Source: Leptodontidium sp. MPI-SDFR-AT-0119
Taxonomy: Eukaryota > Ascomycota > Leotiomycetes > Helotiales > Leptodontidiaceae
Reading direction: 5' to 3'
DNA: 64,000 nt
NCBI GenBank assembly: GCA_020726505.1
Contig: JAHLEZ010000005.1
Span: forward strand, 2,666,001 to 2,730,000
Under the pieces are notes generated by a model. It saw only the letters and a program-made list of their open reading frames with translations, made no database searches and was not told the DNA's origin. Positions 36,788 to 46,931 of this stretch are shown piece by piece. Numbering within the stretch: position 1 is the stretch's first letter; each line of letters starts with the position of its first letter. The translations under genes were made by a program, and so were the position numbers.

Positions 36788-38691
36788 TTAGTATTCGTCG
36801 AAAAAATCATTATTTGGTTCCTCACCTAACCCCGCACTTAAACCCTCTATTTGACGACGTATATCGCTGGCACTACTTATATTAAGGAAATCTAATAAAG
36901 CTACAGCGGCCTCTGTCTCTACTCTCTGTCTCTCCTTAAATTCAAGCTTGAATTTAAAAACGTGCTTTAAAATCAAGTTAGTAGTGCTAACTTTAACACC
37001 ACAAGACGTAATTAACTCTTTGTTATGTAATTAATTAACAAATAATATATCTACGTCGTCAAACAAGTTAAACGCAGATTAAATCAATAGCCTACGTGTA
37101 GGGAGAGTCTCTAACCTCAAGAGAAAGTCGCGGAAGGCTAATATCTCGTTCCCCCTTATTAGCCCTAGTCGTAAAGGTGAGGAGGGTAGAGTAACATTTC
37201 GCATATTGCTAGGAGCGAGGTTTTATATAGTAGCCCCTACAAAAGAAGGACTAACGGGCATGCCTTTAATAAATTGAAGCCTAAATAGACTATGTTGCCA
37301 GTAATTAGGAGGAGGGGGGGGGGTGCATATACTAGTGGTTGCGGTTAGGCAAGGGGAGCTAGAGTCGTAGCGGGTATATTGACGTGAAGGTGTATTAGAC
37401 CTGACTCTGTCGTATCTTTCTTTAATACGTTCTCCTCCTTCTTTTGATTAACTTTACGGTTTCCCGATGATTTCATTTGTGTTACCGACTCGCCGTCTTG
37501 AAATCTGGCAATCTATGTGGTAGGTGGAGTATAGAAATCAACTCCGGGGATCTTTAATTTAATAGCCATAGCTTACTCTTCTTACTTTAATAGCGATATA
37601 ATATAGTGAGTACTAGTCGACTTTAGTACGTAACAATAACCTCTTCTATTACTATAACGTGAGTCGGCACAATAATTTGAATTAAAGACCGTTCTCTGTA
37701 GTAATTCAAGCCCAGTTTCCTTCTCTTCCGACAACCTCTTCTTTTGTAATAGTTTCCTTATTATAGTGTTTAGCAACTTCTCTATAGGAGAAATAATTAC
37801 TGAATCGTCGTTATCTTCTTTATCCAAATTAACTATATTGTCGCTGGAGGGTTAGCGTACGCTAACTTTCCGTATAGTCTCTGGTCGTGCTTTCCCTTTG
37901 CCTTTATCTTTAGTTGGAAGAGTAGGCTCGGGGGTTATGTCTCTGTCGTACGTCTTGTACGGGGCATCTACAGAAACAATGGATGCCTATTTGGCCCCGG
38001 AATAGTTCCATTGACGTAAAAACACATAAAAATCCCGTAAATCATCCTCATTTGTCAATTCCGTGTAAATCCCTTGTTTCTTTAGATCTCCTGAAGTAAC
38101 AACCTATAGTCCTAGCTCCGGCCTATCTGTACCTTTCAATCCTCTTGTATTAGCCTATCCTTTCACTCTTTTCTTGTATACTAACGCTCTTATAGTTACA
38201 AATGGTAGTCAATCTCGGGAATTGATGTCTTCGTAGAGTAGGAATGAGTCTTTCGCCTGACTATTGATTGAAACGGTAACAACGAACCCAATTGTGAGTT
38301 TAGGGCCATAATTGTCTGTTGGATCAAAGGCTGGAACTTGTTTCTTTCGATGAGGTAGCTTGGAAGGCGTTGAAACTGCGCTAGAGAGTTTAATGGTAGC
38401 ATCCGTCCTGTCCTTGCCTTTCCGAGGATTAAGTGTTAAGGGCTCCTCTTCTGCAGCGTCTTCCACCGGTTCTTCTGTATAATCGTCTGCTTCTGTAGCA
38501 TCCTCCACACCCTCTTCTCCAATAGTAGAGGCCCTAGCACGCTTCCTGCCCTTGGATTTGCGGGAAATGGGCTCCTGGGACCTAGTAAATGCCTCTAACG
38601 AGTTAGTGTTGGGTTTGCGCGCCCGTTTACTAATTTCATCCGTATCTGGCGCTAGACCTTACAAACGCTTTGACCGAGAGGCTCGAGGCAT
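36788..38691 (-). pseudogene. Unassigned accessory gene inside the mariner element
   Basis: From ATG 38691 one frame persists to about 37582 (MPRASRSKRL..., ISKRARKPNTNSLEAF, EDATEADDYTEEPVEDAAEE, PAFDPTDNYGPKLTIGF, QGIYTELTNEDDLRDFYVFL, DKEDNDDSVIISPIEKLLNT) broken only by isolated TAA/TAG/TGA codons, as in a RIP-mutated gene. A second frame carries the likely C-terminus, FKFKLEFKERQRVETEAAVA to FFDEY, ending 36788. Total ~600 codons. The start is basic with nuclear-signal-like clusters, the middle acidic, and the end helical and charged. I recognise no family. It faces the transposase tail to tail, and its start lies ~145 bp inside the right terminal repeat, so it belongs to the element. 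Confidence 0.55.
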
Positions 38692-38836
38692 GTTAACCTT
38701 GATATTCTGAAAATTTTATTGTGTTTGGACAAGAATTCGTGGAGTTATTAGAGGTAGTTGTAAAGTGAGGGGGCTAGGATGCGGGGGGGAATTCAACTTT
38801 TGGTGAGGCTCGCTAAAAATCCGGATTGAAGCTAGT

Positions 38837-38875
38837 TATCCCCTTAAGTGCCACATACAGGTCGGCCCAGGGTAC
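38837..38875 (+). repeat. piggyBac-like left inverted repeat, inner part
   Basis: TATCCCCTTAAGTGCCACAT with the following ACAGGTCGGCC matches, on the reverse strand, 40899-40865. The outer part of the same repeat (ACAGCAATGTCC) lies at 34869-34880, on the far side of the mariner. Confidence 0.8.
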
Positions 38876-39001
38876 AGCGCTGAAGCGGGGCGCTAAGGTT
38901 GCCATGTCTACAGGGCCTGCACGCTAAGGGGCCGGCATAACAAAGAACATCAATAACCCCTCTTTTCCTACTAAAATAACCCACTTTTCAATGCAAACAA
39001 C

Positions 39002-40757
39002 ATGCCCGAAGACTCAGTTCCAGATCCGACGGACATCGCTACTCGGAGGCCAAAAGCACCACCTTTGGAAAAGAAGGGGACCGGATTTCAGCCTATGAAG
39101 CTTGACGAATTTGATTTTGAGATACATTTGCCTGAAGAGTGCTCTCCGGATGATCCTATTACCCTTTTCACTCAGTATTACACACCTAACATCGTTGATA
39201 CGATCGTTTTAGCTACAAATTCCTACCAAAGACCACTCCCCGACGATGAGCTTAAGCCGTATTCTCGTGTAGCGGCATGGACACCTACGAATCGGAAGGA
39301 AATTTACCTCTACTTGGCCTTTTGTATTTACATGACGTTATATCCTTTGAATAAGATTTCGGATTACTGGAGTACAAAGAAACTCACTCCTTATCACGCC
39401 ATTACCAAGGTCTTTTCAAGGAATCGTTTTCAAGAGCTTCGCCGGCGGTTTCGGGTATGCCCTAATGATGATAGAGAGCTATTTGAAAGAGTAAGTCCTT
39501 ATATATTTTGTATTATATTATACTTACAAGGCATAGACTAAACTATTAAATACACATATTCAAGATACTAACTTAAAGCTCTAGAAACCTGGCCAAGATC
39601 TTACTATAGATGAAGCCGTAAAGCGGTATACAGGCCGATCAAAGTATGTAACGACTATACCAAACAAGCCTACCCCCACCGGTATCAAAATATAGGTTAT
39701 TGCACAGCGAGGCTTCTTTTTACGGTGGTTATTCCATGTACCAGGGAAGAATGGTGGTGCATTTGGAGTCAAGAAGATAAAGGGCTTAAATAATACTCAA
39801 GCTGTAGTTCCACACCTCTTAAAGCAACTCCCGAAGGCCTCATATCACGTTTATCTCGACAACTTATTTACATCTAATAAGTTGTTAGAATATCTCCGAA
39901 AGGAAGGCTTCGCTGCTACCGGAACTTGTCGAACTTCATCTAGTGTCTTAAAGGATCTCATTGACTTGAAGAAATACAAGGAAAAGGGCCCGAATGCGAT
40001 GCCCTGGGGGACAGTCCATGCGATCCCAACAGAGACGAATATGGTTAACCAAACCGGCTTTCAGGACGGAGCTTTTGCCTTAGCTATGTCAACATTTTGG
40101 GATGGAAAAAAGAAGGTTCTACGGGTGCGAAAGCGACCTAAAAAGACTGCCGGAAATGCAAAAGTCTCAAGGGCCCCTTTTGGAGATGAGACTACAAAAG
40201 AGCTTTAGATTCCGGAGCTTTACGACGCCTACAACAAGAGTATGGGTGCTATTGATATCGGGGATCAACTTCAAGGCCATAATGATGGCGCTAGGCGACT
40301 CCGAAGAGGTGCAATTCAAGCTCTCTACCAATTTGAGTTGTTAACAGTCTTGAGTAATTGTTATTTGATTTGTATTCACTCTAGGTACGAGTTAGAATCA
40401 GTCAATTTACGAAGTCAGGACGATTTCCGTATACAGGTGATAGAAGCATTACTTGTTATAGGGAAGGATGCGTCGGGCCCTCGCAAAAGGCGAATTTCAG
40501 CCCTATCTAGAGATGCTTTAGAGGTTCCAATTCATCGCTATGAGCATGTGAAGATGTCGACTTCATCAAACTGCGTCAGTTGCAAAGGAGGAAGATTCTG
40601 GGACCCCCCACCAAGAAAAAGAGTCGCTCTTGCGGAAATCGCAGTTAATAACGGCCGATCAAGCAAGCGAACCTTTACTTATTGGGGATGCCAACAATGT
40701 CAGGTCCATATTTGTAAACAGAACAATTGCTTTCAGTTGTATCATAGCAAATCATGA
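39002..40757 (+). pseudogene. piggyBac transposase, three TAG stops
   Basis: Exons 39002-39490 and 39579-40757; the intron has a GTAAGT donor, TACTAAC branch site and TTAAAG acceptor. 556 codons. Blocks of the PGBD/DDE_Tnp_1_7 family: PNRKEIYLYLAFCIYMTLYP-like N-part with ISDYWSTKKLTP and FSRNRFQELRRRF, then GQDLTIDEAVKRYTGRSKY (first catalytic Asp), YHVYLDNLFTSNKLLEYL (second), and YNKSMGAIDIGDQLQGHN (third). The C-terminus is a cysteine-rich zinc module: CVSCKGGRFW ... YWGCQQCQVHICKQNNC. TAG codons at 39582-39584, 39693-39695 and 40206-40208 each stand where Trp (TGG) or Gln would be expected, which fits G-to-A/C-to-T change. The three acidic residues are intact. Confidence 0.85.
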
Positions 40758-40864
40758 AATTTGGCTGCAAAATCGTCTATTAGGAGTGCATATGCTGAAG
40801 TTTGGTGTTCCTCGCTTAAATCAGGGCTCGCTACAGGCTACTCTACAGGGGTCTACAGCGCTAT

Positions 40865-40911
40865 TGGCTGACCTGTATTGAATGGCACTTAAGGGGATAG
40901 ACATTGCTGTA
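40865..40911 (-). repeat. piggyBac-like right inverted repeat
   Basis: On the reverse strand it reads TACAGCAATGTCTATCCCCT, then TAAGTGCCATTCAATACAGG and TCAGCC, an uninterrupted copy of the split left repeat. It differs by a few bases from the left one. Confidence 0.8.
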
Positions 40912-42116
40912 TCGACTAGGGACGGGACCGAACTTTCTTTGGTGGGGTGCTGTGCGTGCTGGGTTCCCTGATACGGTATCTAGCTTGAGCTTCCTGCTTT
41001 GCTTTGCATATCGGGGCTCCCTAGCTGATAGATTTGCGATTTCCATTTGTTATGACGAGCGAGTGTCCGGGAGATTCCGAGCTGGAATTTTAAGTTTGTT
41101 GATTATTGGTGTGCCTGATATCATCCCACCATCGCATTGCATGTTCTCATAACCTGATTTCAAGACAGGTTCCATAATGGGGAATAACTGCATACAAAGA
41201 TCGATGATGTATCATTCTTCGATGCTACCGGAGTACTTCTCAGCTTCTCCATTTCACATTACAGAGTAACCTCTGTTGCAGTTTACACTTTACAGTCACC
41301 AATCAATCTAGGCATCCAGTATCCGAACAGAATGGCAACCGGGAAGAATCCACTTACTGATCAAGAACCTTAAAGTATTGTTTCTAGGGGCAGACTTCCT
41401 ATCAGTCGTATTTGTCTACTGTACAGCATTTTGCTACAGAGCATAACGTTTGTATTTTTCTTGATCACTGTCAACAATTGTGTTCGCTGTCGAGTCCGGG
41501 AGGGGGTCCGCCGTAAGTTCCCTCCTCCAAGCTCGATTTTGATTTCAACTGGTTCTGTCGAAAGCTAATTTATGGCAAACAATTTGATTCAATTGGCTTC
41601 GCGAGTCTCAGTAGAAGTCTGCGGAGCTACGACAAAGTGCGTTTTCCTTTTTTCACCTGATGGACTCAAGATTATTTGGTGCGAAATTTTCGACTTTCCC
41701 ATTTTTTCAATCCCAGTTCTGTTGCCTGCTAGCTGTCAAACCAATGGTTTGTTATCTTATCCTCTCGCTTCTCGCAGATCAGCAAAACCTCTTGGAGTTC
41801 TCCAGCAAGAACAACACTTTACAATGCCTCTTTTCGTGAAAGTTCCGGATCGAGATGGAATGGTCCTCAAGCGAAGCCTCTCTTTGTCACATACCCGCAT
41901 CCGTCGAGCTTCAAGCGGAACCCACACGATTCCAAGAAAGGGCTGCATCCACACAAAGAAGATGAAGGCAGCCACAAGTTTCGAAAGGATTGTGTGGTCA
42001 CAAAAGAGCTTTGTCTCCAAACCTCTATACAAGATGAAGATGGGCTCCACTGAAACCGTCTTTGACCTCTCTTCTCCCCCTCATCACCTCACCAGCAGCA
42101 GGAATTAATTGCAAAT
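40910..42116. other. Intergenic, right flank of the transposon nest
   Basis: 1.2 kb. An open frame at 41572-42108 (178 codons) ends nine bases before the next gene's start and has no recognisable sequence; it is more likely 5' leader or chance. No other feature. Confidence 0.4.
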
Positions 42117-44320
42117 ATGGCGTACTGGGAAACTTTCCAGTGAGTGAACTATTCTATCCTTAAAAAAATCCAACACATTGATCTGCTAGAGATCAAAGTA
42201 AAAACAAAAATAGTAATTACTGACAATCCCCAAGAAACGCCTACAAGCGCGCCCGCGACGCATCAGACATCGACACCGAGGAAGAAGTCCAAGAAGCAGG
42301 TGGACCGATCTACCCACGCGACTCACCATCTCCCACCGACCCGAAACGTAAAAAGACCAAATACGCAAAGAAGCCATTACTGTACGATCCATACATAGAA
42401 TACGTCTCATCGTCCGAAGAAGAGGCCCCACCTCCCGTCCATCCAGGTGGACCAGGACCCTACGATTGGCCTGAAGATCCGCCTAGTCCCACGATTCTGG
42501 AGGAGTTGAAAGCAAAGCGGAAAGCGGAGAAATTGCGTAGGAGGAAAGAAGAGGAGAGGAAGAAGAAGAGAGCTGCTGAGAGAAGGAAGAGCAGGTTTTT
42601 GAAGAAATATGGGCCTGGAGGCAAGGCGTTTGATCCCAATGCGGCGTATGTTGATTTTGAGGATGGGTTGAGTGATGATGATACGGAGTTTGAAGATAAG
42701 AAGAAGGAGGAGGAAAAGAGGAAGAATAGGCGGTTGGAGGGGAGGGCGAAGAGAGCTGCGGAGAGGAAGAGGCATAGGAATTTTAAGAAGCAGATGAATA
42801 TGGATAATAGGCCGGTTAGGAAATCGGGAGATCTGGATGTTGGAGAGGATTATTATCCGCCTGTTGAGGATTCTACTGATGAGGAGGAGGAGGCGAAGAA
42901 GAAAAGACGTGCGGTTAGACGGAGGGCTGTGAGAATGAGGAAGGCCCGTGAGGAGAAAGGGAAGGAGAAGAACAGGAAGAGAGCAGAATGCACTGGAAAT
43001 GGGGAGAAGCAGGGCGGCACTATTGGGGAAGAGAAATGTCAAGTCGCTCCATTATCAAGTACTGCCGCTCCAGGAACTAGTGGAGAAATTAGAGGCAGTG
43101 AAGGCGGCGGTGATTCCGTCCCCTCTTCGTCACACAATGGAGAGTCCGGCGGCAGTAAAGAACCAAGCGATGATGGTGGTAGCAGCGGCGATTCGATAGT
43201 TTCAGACTTCGATAACTCGGAGGACGAAGATTATAATTCTGACGACGAACGTCACAGCACCGATTCGGACTATGATGAGTATCAGGATGATGAGAGTGCA
43301 AGCGAGGATGAAGGTGAGAACGAGGGTGATTCTGAGGGTGATGCTAAAGATGGTGCTGGGGGTGACGAGGGAAATGGTCATGGAAATGGTAATAACGAGG
43401 AAAGTGCCAATGATGGATCTGATAATGGTAAAGATAATGGCAAAAAAGAAAACAACAATGGCGATACCGAAGATTCACTATCCCCAGCCAGGTCATCCGA
43501 CAACGAAGAAACTGCAAAGAGGAAGAAATCGGCTAGACCTGCCGCACTTGCAAGAGCAAGAGCTGGTAAAAAACCAGCAAGGCGTCCCGTGAAGCCCGCG
43601 AATCCAACTGGCGGACGTCCAGACGGCGAGCCTTCCTCGAGTAGCTCAGACGACAATGACGACGACAACGATGAGGAGATTGAGCCAGACTCAGATGACT
43701 TCGACGACACCTCCACATCCTATGCCGCTCTTGTCGGCGATCGACAATGTGGTGGGTCGACAAAGAGTGGAGAGCCTTGTAAGCTGAAGATTAGGGACTC
43801 TGATGGAATGCCTCCATATGGATGTTTTCACCATCGTGATTTTATACCAGATGTAGTGATTAGAGCGAGGGCTGCGGCAGCTGCTGAAAGTCGAGTAAGA
43901 AGGGTTGGTAGAGCGCGTCAGAGGAAGAGGCTGGCACTGAAGACACAGAAGAAGCTTGATGATGAGCTGGCAAATCATGATGCTGCTCTGGAAACGGGGG
44001 ACAGAGTTGAAACTGCTAGGGGAGATGCAAATATGTTACTGCCCGATCTAGATGCGAGAGATCAGGGATATCGAGAAGATCAGCAACCAGATGAGGAGGG
44101 GATAAATGATGACTCTCACCAGTCCAGTGAGGGGTGGAGTGATGAGAATGGGAATGGGAATAATTGGGATCATGGGAATGGAGGAGGTGAATGGGAGGAC
44201 AATAGCGGTTCTAGCGGAGGTAATCAAAGCGATTGGAGTGACAACGGTGGAGAAGGTAGTTCTGGTGGTCAGGTCCTTAACGATGGAAGCGACTTTAACA
44301 GCGGCTTGGACGTTTGGTAA
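42117..44320 (+). CDS. Large low-complexity nuclear-type protein with a Cys/His motif
   Basis: Exons 42117-42139 and 42235-44320 give 702 residues; the first exon encodes MAYWETFQ and the next continues NAYKRARDASDIDTEEEVQ. A Lys/Arg-rich helical segment (KRKAEKLRRRKEEERKKKRA and a second at ~110-160) is followed by a long Ser/Asp/Glu/Gly/Asn-rich acidic stretch. Then comes a compact motif QCGGSTKSGEPCKLKIRDSD followed by PYGCFHHRD, resembling the short zinc-binding CxxxTxxGxPC...CxxH modules of some fungal proteins. The end is Gly/Asn/Ser-rich (NGNNWDHGNGGGEWEDNSGS). A nuclear or chromatin role is inferred only from composition. An alternative donor at 44319 (GTAAGC) could splice into a further exon near 44366. 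Confidence 0.7.
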
Positions 44321-44382
44321 GCGAGGGGGCAATTAAAGAGGGGTGGGGGATACATATAAACGAAGGTCCGAACTGGGTAGCC

Positions 44383-44547
44383 ATGGCACTTCTCAATATC
44401 TTCAGGATGATTATGAGCGGGGTTGTGGCATATCTTTGGAAATACTTCAAGGGCGATTTTCAAGGTGCGTTTGGGTTTGCAGCTTGGATTGTTATGGTTG
44501 TGGACTCGGTATTGATGGCGTATATTGTGAAGCATAGTCAAGAGTAA
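44383..44547 (+). CDS. Possible 54-residue membrane peptide
   Basis: Open frame with two hydrophobic stretches (ALLNIFRMIMSGVVAYLW and GFAAWIVMVVDSVLMAYIV). It lies 63 bp after the preceding stop and overlaps, in another frame, a possible extra exon of that gene. No homologue recognised; may be chance. Confidence 0.2.
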   Translation: MALLNIFRMIMSGVVAYLWKYFKGDFQGAFGFAAWIVMVVDSVLMAYIVKHSQE

Positions 44548-44918
44548 GATTTTTGGTTTGTCATAGATTTCGAGTTGTTCTCTAATTTTCATCAAAAGCA
44601 AAGTACAATTTTTTTTTTTTTAAAAAAAAAAAAAAAAAGGTTTTACTGTGTTATTTCCGATGTTACTTTGAATTCCTGTCTTCATCTTTTGGCTTCATTG
44701 AAGAATATCCAATCCGATCCATGAAAAATCTCGCAAGGAACCATCAACAGCATAACTTTAGCATTGACCAAGCCACTTTCTCCCACAGTCCAGAATTTCA
44801 AACAGACCAGCTGCAAAAACCATCACCATCCCGCATTGAGGCCTAGCCCGTGCCTGGACTTCCCTGTCGGCGTTTCGCTTCTCCAAACAAGTCTCATTTT
44901 CTCAGATCCAAGGTACTT
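44548..44918. other. Intergenic with a T13A17 tract
   Basis: Between a rightward and a leftward gene. Contains T13 followed directly by A17 at 44609-44638, a self-complementary homopolymer pair. No gene. Confidence 0.5.
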
Positions 44919-45346
44919 TCAATACAACCCAATCGTGATATCTCCCCGGACTCTCGCCGTCAAATGAACTTCAGCTTCGAGATCAAGTTTGATTCCAACC
45001 ATCAGCGCCGCGCCCTTTAGCTGACCATTCTCGTCGGTAGCACCTTTAAGAAGACCGCCTGTTTTGGTTAGCACGTGAAAATTGAAAGGTAGTGGAGGAG
45101 GTATGTGAGGAAGTGTTTGGATTGACTTACCAGCAGGTGCTCTCAGAGTTGCAGATGTAGGTAAAGGAGCTGCGACGAATGCGGGAGCGAGAGACTTTCC
45201 ACGGGATGATTCGTCGCTGCTTGGGGAGTAGGCGGCGTTGGTGGAGGTGGCGTTGAAGTTGGCGCTTTTTCTTCAGCTATCAGCTGCTTTGGCTCGCTAT
45301 TTATTGGGAGGGAATTCAAAGGGGTCGGAACTTACGTGGCAGACAT
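44919..45346 (-). CDS. Small conserved fungal protein (94 residues)
   Basis: Exons 45346-45336, 45264-45131 and 45058-44919 give an exact frame. The N-terminal half is Ser/Ala/Asn-rich and variable (ATSTNAAYSPSSDESSRGKS). The C-terminal half, GGLLKGATDENGQLKGAALM then VGIKLDLEAEVHLTARVRGD and ITIGLY, has the alternating polar/nonpolar pattern of beta strands. I recall it as a conserved, uncharacterised ascomycete family. No signal peptide. The very short first exon (11 nt) makes the gene easy to miss. The region 45347-45637 upstream is presumed promoter. Confidence 0.75.
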
Positions 45347-45637
45347 CTTGGCGTTCTTGTTGGGCTTGCAAGGTGCGGTTCTTGGGGTTGTGTATGAGAT
45401 TGAGATGGGATAAACTTGCGTTGGCGAGAGATTGATAGGGAAGGTGATGGTTTATTAATTGCAGAGTTGAAGGAAATGTCTCGCCAGGAGAGTAAGATGA
45501 GGAAATGAAGAAAGATGGGATGAAGATGTGGATGGAGATTTGTTTTTCGGGAAGACATTCATGTCATTTATACAAGTCCTCGAAGCCAGTTCGGAGACCT
45601 ACGAAATCTGCATTAGGAAACAACATATGTTCTAGAC

Positions 45638-46074
45638 TCAATCCACCACCTCAATGCTGCCTTTATTCCCAAAGCACATCCCATGCACCCCTCGTCTCAA
45701 CATCCGCCCTGTCAAAATCAGCAGATGTCGGCCCACCGGAGCATAAATAGACCATCTTAGTCTCCGTCGCGGCTCGACTTCTCCACCACGGGCTGTCTCC
45801 TGGAAGTCAACAATCAGGGTTACTGTTAGGTCGAACTTAAATCGAACCACAAGTGGTGTACTGGCACGAATGTAGAGCCCCTGAAATGGCCTTATGTTGT
45901 TACATCCACAGCTAAGCGAAGTCGATCATCTGGCGATGTTGTGCTCGGGAGGTCTGTGTTGAGTTTCGGAACTTTTGCGGGCATGATGGGAAGGAATCCT
46001 TGACACTGATCTTTGTTTTGACCATCTAGCCCCGCATCAATAGAATGTTGGTTCAGGATCTGTTGATGTAGCAT
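45638..46074 (-). CDS. Hypothetical protein, model uncertain
   Basis: Start at 46074 (MLHQQILNQHSIDAGLDG); the frame stops at 45892. A second frame carries on with FQGLYIRASTPLVVRFKFDL, then RWSIYAPVGRHLLILTGRML, and stops at 45638. The second half looks coding. The link between the halves is not resolved: either a very short intron near 45890 or a one-base loss. I do not recognise it. It is divergent from the gene starting at 46147, 72 bp away. Confidence 0.35.
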
Positions 46075-46146
46075 ATGATCAGACGAGGTCGGGAGGGACT
46101 TCCTTCAATTTGAAGATCGTTGAGACGAGTCAACAAAGAAGTAAAA

Positions 46147-46828
46147 ATGTCTATGTTAATCGCACTCTTGACATGTCCAGCACTGCTTGCGACCAACGAG
46201 GCAATTCGGCAAGGACAGACGAAGGATAGGAGAGAAGAGCATCGTGCGCGGAGATGCAATCTCGTTATTAGTTGCTCAGACGCATCGCCACTGAGTGTTG
46301 AAATCGATCACAGACAAGTAGCATTGAAAAATTCAAGAGTAAGCCATTCTCCTCACTTTGTACTCCCTACCGTACTGATTATTGCGTTTCTAGCTATATA
46401 TCAAAACCAAACCAATAGACACGGCACTTCATCCCTTCGCGGGGTACTATCTCCCATACCCCACTCCACCCGATATCGCACCCTACGAAGGACTCGTCTC
46501 AACCATCACAGACGAAGCTCCAATTTTAAATTGGATCTACGTTGATCGGGAGACCTATCAAGTGAAATACGGGGTGAAAGCTGACGCGCATCCTAATATC
46601 ACTGGTCCTTTTGATTGTACGCGACAGGACAAGAGATTGACGCTTGATAAATGGGAGGGATTCCTGGCTGTGAAGGAAGATGATGGGGACTGGGGATTGT
46701 ATTTTGATGTTGACGAGGATATGCTGCTTGGAAAATTGGGGAGGGGGAGGGATGTGCTGGAGGTGGAGCTGTGCAGATGGGAGAAGAGAGTCAGAAGGGG
46801 GAAGCCGCTAGGTGATATGAGGGAGTGA
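46147..46828 (+). CDS. Conserved uncharacterised fungal protein (208 residues)
   Basis: Exons 46147-46338 and 46394-46828, phase 0. The N-part has ARRCNLVISCSDASPLSVEI (strand-like) and the second exon carries the conserved core: PFAGYYLPYPTPPDIAPYEG, LVSTITDEAPILNWIYVDRE, TYQVKYGVKADAHPNITGPF, DCTRQDKRLTLDKWEGFLAV and WGLYFDVDEDMLLGKL. I remember this pattern from many ascomycete genomes as a protein of unknown function with a mixed-strand fold. No signal peptide or membrane segment. The start at 46147 could be preceded by more sequence, as the frame is open upstream to 46120. Confidence 0.75.
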
Positions 46829-46931
46829 AATATCAGAACGATTCTGATTTTACTTTGGCTCCGAGAGTATGAGCCCTGCATTGTGATATCATGTATCGCT
46901 TTTGTGGCATATATTCCTACTCACAATGCTA

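Larger units (their letters stand above)
34884..38836 (+). mobile_element. Tc1/mariner-type DNA transposon, 3.95 kb, with two opposed reading frames
   Basis: The perfect 34-bp terminal inverted repeat starts ACTAGCTTCAATCCGGATTT at 34884 and ends at 38836 on the other strand. It is flanked on both sides by TA (34882-34883 and 38837-38838), the Tc1/mariner target duplication. It carries a transposase frame rightward (35068-36549) and a second, unrelated frame leftward (36788-38691). This is far longer than a usual 1.3-2 kb Tc1 element. A MITE is inserted at 35122-35599. It sits in the left inverted repeat of the piggyBac-like element, so it inserted later. Confidence 0.88.
34870..40909 (+). 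mobile_element. piggyBac-like DNA transposon interrupted by a mariner element
   Basis: Inverted ends: 34870-34880 plus 38837-38875 on the left and 40909-40865 on the right (reverse strand) share CAGCAATGTC, TATCCCCTTAAGTGCCA and ATACAGGTC..GCC. The left copy is split by the mariner at a TA. The body encodes a piggyBac transposase at 39002-40757. A TTAA lies inside each end (38844-38847 and 40889-40892). So either the true element is 38848-40888 with the normal TTAA target duplication inside a palindromic target, or the whole inverted repeat is the element end with only TA outside. Without the mariner it is about 2.1 kb. It is non-autonomous now because its transposase has stops. Confidence 0.8.

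Noticed and set aside
34870..40909. Starship-type giant element or virus-like insertion
   Set aside because: No tyrosine recombinase, capsid or polymerase sequence; all of the block is explained by three DNA transposon types except the unassigned mariner frame.
41572..42108. 178-codon open frame before the low-complexity gene
   Set aside because: No domain, signal or conserved pattern; it ends 9 bp before a better-supported start and probably lies in the 5' leader.
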